A DNA stretch of 64,000 bases. Origin: Mastigias papua. Its lineage: Eukaryota > Cnidaria > Scyphozoa > Rhizostomeae > Mastigiidae. Of this stretch, positions 57,790-64,000 are shown piece by piece; position 1 is the stretch's first letter, and each line of letters begins with the position of its first letter. The translations under genes were made by a program, and so were the position numbers. The notes under the pieces were generated by a model. That model was not told the origin of the DNA, searched no databases, and worked only from the letters and a program-made list of their open reading frames with translations. Where the stretch lies: NCBI GenBank assembly GCA_964019165.1, contig OZ025276.1, forward strand, positions 2,851,840 to 2,915,839. The letters run 5' to 3'.

Positions 57790-58135
57790 CTGCCTAAAAT
57801 GTGATTAAAAGAGGACACAAACGAGCACTCCGTGTATGGTATAATAAGAATACTAACTTGTCATTTGATAAGTGCTTACTGACACAGGCAGGAATAACAA
57901 TCCATAGTAACCATCTTCAACATCCAATACTAGAGGTATTTAACACCCTGAACCACTTAAACCCCTCACACCCTTAGGACCTTTTTAATGAAACACAACT
58001 TGGATACAATCTCAGAACCAAGCATCTGGTGATATTACCTCATGTAAGAACATGCATATATGAAATAAACTCAGTTGCATTTAGAGGCAGCATCCTTTGC
58101 AAGTCACTTGCTGATGAGGTAACAACTTGTGACTA
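57790..58135 (+). pseudogene. LINE reverse-transcriptase C-terminal fragment
   Basis: The frame KRGHKRALRVWYNKNTNLSF, then QAGITIHSNHLQHPILEVFN, then NETQLGYNLRTKHLVILPHV and RTCIYEINSVAFRGSILCKS follows the pattern of the C-terminal end of CR1/RTE-X-like LINE RTs (KRALR...HxRNLQxLxxEIYK...YNLR...P..RT..YG..S..). One stop interrupts it at about 57977. A typical 5'-truncated LINE insertion. Confidence 0.7.
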
Positions 58136-59890
58136 TGAGGTATTATCCACTAAGAAAATAGTAGCCTGTACAGGGGAAAACTATAGTTGATCGTTATTTA
58201 CAAAACGTCTCGATTTTATCCTTTTTCATTCTATCCTATTAATAGTTCAGTAATAGCTTTTCTTACGCCATTGGAATTGTATCGGTACATATTATGAACT
58301 GTAAAGAATGTTTTAATACAACAACAAACAATAACAAGTACATTATTTCATGCATTTACATATTAATCCCACTTTCTCCTATTACACTTAGATTTTTACT
58401 TTCCTTGTTAAGTATGCTAATTACTGGACTTTTATAAACATCATACTCAACATGCATGATACATTTCCTTGTAGCATTCTCTTGGTCCCTCTCTTCCTCC
58501 ATTAGGTGTAGTCAATATACAAGTTCTCACCAGGATGCTGAGACTTTATGTTCCTCTGTGACTATTCTCTGCTACTAGGCCAGATAGACCCTCCTTGACT
58601 GATTCTTCCTACACATATTGTGATGATGATCATGGTCAATAGACTTCACTGTTACCCAGTCGCACGACTTAATAACGGGCATTTTCAGATGAGGACTGTG
58701 GAATGTGTTTGTGTCCATGCACAGTGAGGGAGCAAGAGGGCTATTAAAAACAGCAAACATGGCGGCGTCGATTGGATAAGAGGGGGGTGGAGGAAGCCAG
58801 ATGCTGGAGACCTTGGACTGCTACGGGTTTATCCTTGCAGGTCCCCAATCGGCAGGGTAAGGACCTGCGGGAGCATCACATTTACTTGGATACTGGTAAG
58901 ATCTAGTTAGTTATGATCACATTTGGTCATTCATGTTCAACAGCTATGTTTCTCTGCAAACGTGCCTGTTGTGTACCTCCTCTCTGTGGGCATCACGGTC
59001 GCGATGCCTGCATTGCATTTACTACATTGAACCTTTGTCTCTCTATTGGTTTTAGCTTCTATATATGTGGTTTATTTGCCATATCATGCCATTCATTTTC
59101 AACAGGTCCATATGTGACTTCACGTATTCTGCCATATTATTGCTGGTATTATCTGTACTTCTCTCTCTAGGGGTGTGATGTTTTTCCAGGGGTAGAGTAG
59201 AGTACCCTTACGTATGTGCAACCTTATGTATGTGATAGTTTGTAGATCTGCTTTCCAACTTGTCTGCAAGCATTTCGAGCAGTAGGAATCTCATGATCTC
59301 ACATTAACCTTGGAAACTGTGACTATTGGAGAACGCACTTGAGAGTTTTTCAACAGGTGTTTTGTTATTCCTCCTTGCATGACATCTCCCAATTGCATAT
59401 ATTCAGAGAACTCTGCATTGCATTCATTTGACATAGCTTTTATATCTTCAAGGTGGTAAGAAGTAGTAGTAGGAGTTATCTAGAGTAACCTTTCATAGAA
59501 GTATCTCGTAATATTTCTTTATACATGTCAGTTATGTACATGTTCCCTGTATCCTTTAGGGTAAGTCCATCTTCTTTCCTCGCAATATTGTTTCTAAGTC
59601 TCTGGGGATAGGACCGTACAGTCCATTTACTCGTACTATTTTATCTGTACTTCCTGGGTGGTAAGACCATAATCTCCATACATGTATCAGCTCCTTACCC
59701 ATTGGAACACATGGGTATAGACTATTTAGACATATTTACCAGGATTGGTAGTAGACATTTAGATGTATATGATTAGAGCATTCAATCTCAACAAGGGCAT
59801 AGACAGTAGACATATAAACCTATCTTAACATCTTGTGTGGGTGGTTAGACATTAGACATATAGACTAAGACCTTGTCAATTAGACTTTAG
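58136..59890. other. No gene recognised
   Basis: It contains short degenerate TAGACAT repeats at about 59718-59890. A plus ORF (58913-59170) is hydrophobic with Cys residues but has no recognisable family. Confidence 0.35.
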
Positions 59891-59896
59891 ACGTAA

Positions 59897-60181
59897 TCAA
59901 CTGTGGTGCTGCAATGTAAAGGTAAAGATGAGTCCCATGTACGATTCAGTACATTGGGGGAGTGCCCGTTAGAAAGACACTTATCCTGAGCTGCCGGCAT
60001 AGTGAGGTAGGGTGGCCAGTTCCTTTCCTCGCTGCCTTTAGCTTCCCCAGTGTTGCCACCGGGTACCCATTTACTGCTGGGTGGACAGTGAGCAAGCTTC
60101 CCAACTATGATCCGAGGGTTCAGCTCGAACCATCGATGTTTCGCACAGCAGTTAAGCGCTCTAACCACTTGGCCACTCGCA
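59897..60181 (-). mobile_element. tRNA-derived SINE
   Basis: Read on the minus strand it starts with a tRNA-like head: GAGTGGCCAAGTGGTTAGAG (A box TGGCCAAGTGG) and GGTTCGAGCTG (B box) about 45 bp later. The body contains GTAAATGGGTACCCGGTGG, a block known from several invertebrate SINEs, and the tail ends in the direction of 59897. Pol III would transcribe it from the internal boxes. It is a single full-length copy of about 285 bp. No simple tail repeat is obvious. Confidence 0.85.
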
Positions 60182-60281
60182 ATGTACATAGTTATGAATA
60201 GACCCAATTTGTACCTGATTTTGTTGTCTATATCTCGAATCATTCACAATCACCTAGCCTAATCTCTCGTCTCTATTGCGT

Positions 60282-60420
60282 GCCATTAGGCCTGCCTGCC
60301 ATTAGGCCTGCCTGCCATTAGGCCTGCCTGCCATTAGGCCTGCCTGCCATTAGACCTGCCTGCCATTAGACCTGCCTGCCATTAGACCTGCCTGCAATTA
60401 GACCTGCCATTAGACCTGCC
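60282..60420. repeat. 16-bp minisatellite
   Basis: About eight and a half copies of CCTGCCTGCCATTAGG/A. The G-to-A variant fills the later units and the last ones are shortened. A CTAC-rich stretch follows to about 60480. Confidence 0.95.
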
Positions 60421-60686
60421 TCATAGCCCTTGACTAGCACCTACCTACCTACCTCATCGCCTCAACTAGCTACCTACCTCATATCCTCTCATAATCGCCA
60501 CCATCTACCTTTCTGCGCATATGCAAACTCACTTCACCTCTACTAAACCATCCTCGCCTAATCTCTTGTCTCTATTACACCTCTACTAAACCACCCTCAA
60601 ATCACTCGCATTCTACCAAACCCTTTCATTAGGGGTAGAGGCCTTCTTCACTAGGCCTATCCAGTTACCAACCCTGCATGGCTTAG

Positions 60687-60795
60687 GGTTAGCCATCGCT
60701 TATCCTTATGGCTTAGGGTTAGCCACACCCTCACCTCATGTCATCTCATCTAGGGTTACCCACCCCTTACCCCTTCACCCCTTAGGGTTACACCC
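60687..60795. repeat. Interspersed TTAGGGTTA motifs
   Basis: TTAGGGTTAG occurs twice in a near-identical TGGCTTAGGGTTAGCCA context (60681 and 60711), and TAGGGTTAC twice more. They are spaced, not an uninterrupted telomeric array. Confidence 0.6.
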
Positions 60796-60851
60796 CTCAA
60801 CCCATGACCCCTGCAGAGCATCAACCCCACAGACACTGCACGGGCATCTGG

Positions 60852-62525
60852 CTGTGGTCTGGTCGCTTCTTGGTGTGGTCTGGTCAACATAGCACTCTCC
60901 TTATTTACTATTCATATGAACACTGGACTGGAGAAAAACCTGATTTGTCACACCTGAAGGTATTTAGTTGTGTGGTATACATCCATGTAGCGAAAGAGAA
61001 ATGAAATAAGTGTGATGTGAAGTCTCGAAATGCAATCTTTGTTGGATATCCAGTTGTAACCAAGGGATATAAACTCTTTGATATTTCAACTGGTTATTTT
61101 GTGCAAAGCAGAGATGTTGTGTCTGCTGAAGAGGATTCCATGATTTTGTAAATGAGAGATCTGTATACACACATTTATTTTACCCAGATGGTAGGCAATC
61201 AGAGAGTGTTGAAGAAGATAATCAACCTGAGCCTGAAACACTGATTAACCAACCAGTGGGAGAGACTTACGAATATCGTTTCATGCAAGAAGTTCAGCAG
61301 CTTGGACCACTGAGAGAATGCAAAGCTACTAGAAGATTAATTGAAGAGTGCAATACTGTTAGCCTGACATCTGACATTGATGAGCCAGGCACAATCAATG
61401 AAGCTTGGCAAGGCAACTTTAAGAGACAATGGAAGGAGGCAACTGATTCTGAATATCAATCTCTGATTAGCAATCACACATGGGAACTTGTCCCTCCACC
61501 AAGCAATAAAAACATAGCAGGAAACGGATGGATTTTCAAAGTCACACAAAAGTCTGAAGGAACAGTGGACAGGTTCAAGGTATGTTTAGTTACACAAGGG
61601 TATTCACTGACTGAGGGAATCGACTATGATGGGGTAATCTCCCCAGTTGCTAGATACATATCTATCAGATCCTTGCTGGCATTAGCAACTGTGAAGGATT
61701 AGCATGTTCATCAAATGGACGTAAAGACAGCTTATATACAAGGCAGTATTGAAACAGAAAGTTTCATGGAGCAGCCTGTTGGATGTGAATAAAACCAAGC
61801 TGAATTATGTGCAATCTACAGAAGAGCATATATGGCTTAAAACAAGCCGCTCAATGCTGGAATTTGGAAATTGATACATTTCAATAGCAAATGGTTATAC
61901 AAAATGCTCATCTGATGGATGCATTTACATCAAGTCACACAAACAAGACAATTGTCAAATGGACTCTGTAATTCTATCTCTTTGGGTGGATGATATTTTA
62001 TTATTTTTCCAATAACATGACCATGATGCGTGAAGAAAAGAAACAACTTCATGAAAGATTTGTAGTAATTGACCAAGGTGAAGTGCATTATGTCCTTGGA
62101 ATGCTGATAAAAAGGGATCGTAATCAAAGAACAATGACTATCAATCAAGAAAATTGCTTAAGAAGCATCCTGAAAAGATATGGCATGGAAGAGTCAAAAC
62201 CTGTGTCAACACCGTTGGAACCTGGCAAAAAGTTCAAAAAGTTGCCAGAGGCAGAAACGTCTGTTGAAGTAAAGTTATATAAGCAAATGATTGGTTTGTT
62301 GACATACATTGCAACAGCTACACACTCAGATATTGCAGTAGCAGTTAGTATTTTGTCAAAATATATGGCAAGACCTGGCAAAGAGCATATGGACGGAGTT
62401 AAAAGAATCCTTAGATATGTAAAGGGAATGATTAACTATGGTTTTGCTATATTGCAAAAGATGATAGTTGTACTCTTGACGGATATTCTGATGAAGATTG
62501 GGCAGATTAATATGCTCCATTAACC
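60852..62525 (+). pseudogene. Ty1/copia polyprotein (integrase tail, RT, RNase H part)
   Basis: WTGEKPDLSHLKVFSCVVYI (about 60920) is the conserved end of copia integrase. RT follows: HTWELVPPPSNKNIAGNGWI, FKVCLVTQGYSLTEGIDYD, then VHQMDVKTAYIQGSIE with the first Asp (about 61715) in another frame. The YVDD region (about 61980) is damaged (LWVDDILLFF-like). Then VHYVLGMLIKRDRNQRTMTI, SRKP-like ESKPVSTPLEPGKKF and IGLLTYIATATHSDIAVAVS. Stops at about 61006, 61150, 61702 and more. LTRs were not found. 5' truncated and dead. Confidence 0.9.
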
Positions 62526-62639
62526 TTTTGTATTTAGGCCTATTGTTTTGTAGTTTTCACATCTGTTTTATGATGAAAAGCACGGGCTCTCAAGATGATG
62601 AATATCTTTTTGTACTTCTGAAAATCTAACAGCATTATC

Positions 62640-63300
62640 ATCTCTCCATACAATTGTCCTCACCAACAAAGTTGAAAGCAGTGAAGGATAGAATTGCATC
62701 AGAGCAAGACATCATCCTAGATTTCTCTGACAAGCACAACCAGTACATTGTAGCTTATCACTATTTGTGTTAACACAACAAGGATGTGTTCAAGAGCCCT
62801 ATTCATCCAGACTTACAAATTGCAACATCCATGAGAACAGAGAAGTCAACCAAAGCCTATCACGAGTCCTGTAAACGCAAGTCAAACAAGTCAGGTGAGC
62901 AGCCAGCCAACAACACAGAGAAAAGCAAAATGACTTTCCACCGAGGATGTTGCATGTATCATCATCTGAAATGATATCAAGACAGAAAAAGAGCTGTTTG
63001 CTTTGGCAAAAAAGCGAAATAATTAAAGGAAAGTGATCTATTTCAGTGTATTATAGCAAAGTATTCCAGACTGATCAGTGAGCTCATGATCAACATGTGG
63101 AAATAGATAGTGTGAGCAGTGAGCTTGAACGAGAGAAATGACTGAGAATGTATTTTGCCAGTGAAAAACTCAAGCAGCTATGTGCGACTGGTGCAATGAC
63201 AAACTGTGGCTAGCATGTGCCGTGGAAATGCTTACCAAGAATGGCATATAGCAAGCAGCATTTGCAGCAATTGTGAGGGAAGTTGATTAATGGCCAGGAG
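62640..63300 (+). pseudogene. Second HUH-Rep/SF3 remnant
   Basis: The frame reads LKAVKDRIASEQDIILDFSD, then KHNQYIVAYHYL (motif 3 Tyr), an in-frame TAA at 62773, and HNKDVFKSPIHPDL, aligning with the motif-3 region of the Rep at 37415 (LSDHPGYYSAYRYVV...). Further on, LWLACAVEMLTKNGI (about 63200) aligns with the linker before the helicase of the first copy (EWLQCALDILAKKSI). Motifs 1 and 2 and the Walker boxes are missing, and the sequence gives way to Harbinger-like coding at about 63330. Heavily decayed, older than the first copy by appearance. Confidence 0.6.
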
Positions 63301-63329
63301 AAATTTTGGAAGATGAAGCTGAAGAGCTT

Positions 63330-63527
63330 AAATGCTATAATGGGGTTGTTGTAGATTCTGTTGAGGCGCTTTGTGTTTGTTTACGACAACTGGCATTTCC
63401 TGGTAGATATGGGGGTTTGGTGCCTGGGCTTGCTAGGCCAGTTCCCCAGTTGTCAATGATTACCAATATGGTAATAGATGGTGTCTATAAGAGATATGGT
63501 AATCTTCTGTTGTCTTTGGATAAACAA
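63330..63527 (+). pseudogene. PIF/Harbinger transposase N-terminal fragment
   Basis: ALCVCLRQLAFPGRYGGLVP, then ARPVPQLSMITNMVIDGVY, resembles the 24194-23085 transposase (CGRPVPELCVISNTVLDMI). The homology ends at about 63527 and the same open frame continues into an unrelated domain. Confidence 0.65.
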
Positions 63528-63806
63528 TACATAGGTAAATCAGAATGGCCCTTTAATATTAGACTTAACAACTACAGACATAGAATCAGATCAACCAATT
63601 TTGATAAACTACTCCCTGTGGAACAACATTTCCGCCAACCAGACCATAACTTCTCTATACACGCTAAATTCACCATCATAGAAAAAATAGAAACAGCCCC
63701 ACCAGAAACAATTACAACAATTTTAGAGCCCCATGAGGACAGATGGATTAAACGCCTTAAGACATTATGCCCTAATGGGTTAAACAATAAACTAAACCAG
63801 CCATGA
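63528..63806 (+). pseudogene. GIY-YIG endonuclease-like fragment (Penelope-type)
   Basis: YIGKSEWPFNIRLNNYRHRI, then LLPVEQHFRQPDHNFSI, then LEPHEDRWIKRLKTLCPNGL shows the order of the GIY-YIG domain found at the C terminus of Penelope-like elements (YIG, RLNxHR, HFN..H, E..WI..L..L.P.GLN). The GIY part and RT are missing. It follows the Harbinger fragment in one continuous frame, so a chimeric ORF of about 160 residues exists, though with no ATG at its computed start. Confidence 0.6.
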
Positions 63807-64000
63807 AACTTCTAAAAACCTTTCTAAAATACCAAAGGATAAGAGCCACAGCACACCATTCATTCATTGTATACACATCAACTCATTAAACGAAAGTCAA
63901 TAAAAAGTCAACCCATAATATCACCAATTAAATGTAACATTGTATTACATATCCTACGTCACATTACACATTTTAGTTATAAAAACAGTAGTGTAAGCAC
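63807..64000. other. No gene recognised
   Basis: AT-rich, possibly the 3' untranslated end of the Penelope-like fragment. Confidence 0.4.

Noticed and set aside
60110..60181. tRNA gene on the minus strand
   Set aside because: A and B boxes are present but the cloverleaf is not convincing and ~200 bp of SINE body follows, so it is a SINE head.
60282..60420. CRISPR-like array
   Set aside because: 16-bp units without spacers in eukaryotic DNA; a minisatellite.
60687..60795. Telomere
   Set aside because: TTAGGG motifs are few and separated by other sequence.

Overview
The window looks like AT-rich, intron-containing animal nuclear DNA, probably from a marine invertebrate; a sponge or cnidarian is a guess. 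The case rests on spliced genes (GT-AG introns with GTGAGT or GTAAGT donors), a tRNA-derived SINE, THAP-domain and P-type transposases, PIF/Harbinger, piggyBac, Tc1, BEL/Pao, copia and tyrosine-recombinase elements, and no operons or ribosome-binding sites. No complete host gene could be recognised. Nearly everything identifiable is mobile DNA, mostly broken.

Layout. 1-7420: two diverged copies of a ~3 kb block (1-3000 and 4436-7420), each an array of exon-like units with splice donors on the minus strand. Between them lie a 524-bp near-perfect palindrome (3001-3524) and a 250-bp tandem duplication. 7421-8516: tail and 3' LTR of an LTR retrotransposon. 8780-9897: dead Harbinger transposase. 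11560-18157: a P-type element with a spliced THAP domain, cut in two by a complete Harbinger element (12717-16469) whose transposase and Myb-like genes are both open. 18337-20470: gag and tyrosine recombinase of a DIRS/Ngaro-like element. 21826-24430: second, degenerate Harbinger. 25390-31717: full-length but dead BEL/Pao retrotransposon with LTRs, tRNA-Lys-type primer site and 5-bp target duplication. 33360-35626: piggyBac remnant.

36303-48508 is the most unusual part. It holds a frameshifted HUH-Rep/SF3-helicase gene of CRESS-virus type (37415-38703); two ~400-bp elements with repeated terminal motifs and a mirrored pair of the same motif at the centre (38795-39197, 46765-47191); two MITE families with two copies each; a Tc1 transposase; an inverted-repeat unit enclosing THAP and SAP/SWIM coding remnants; and a possible Bcl-2-family BH1 exon.

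51339-64000: a second BEL/Pao fragment, a pair of candidate exons next to a hAT-like insertion with 8-bp target duplication, a LINE tail, a SINE, a minisatellite, a copia pseudogene, a second Rep remnant (62640-63300), and a chimeric ORF joining Harbinger and GIY-YIG (Penelope-type) pieces. The only gene pair that still appears able to work together is the 12717-16469 Harbinger transposase plus Myb-like DNA-binding protein.
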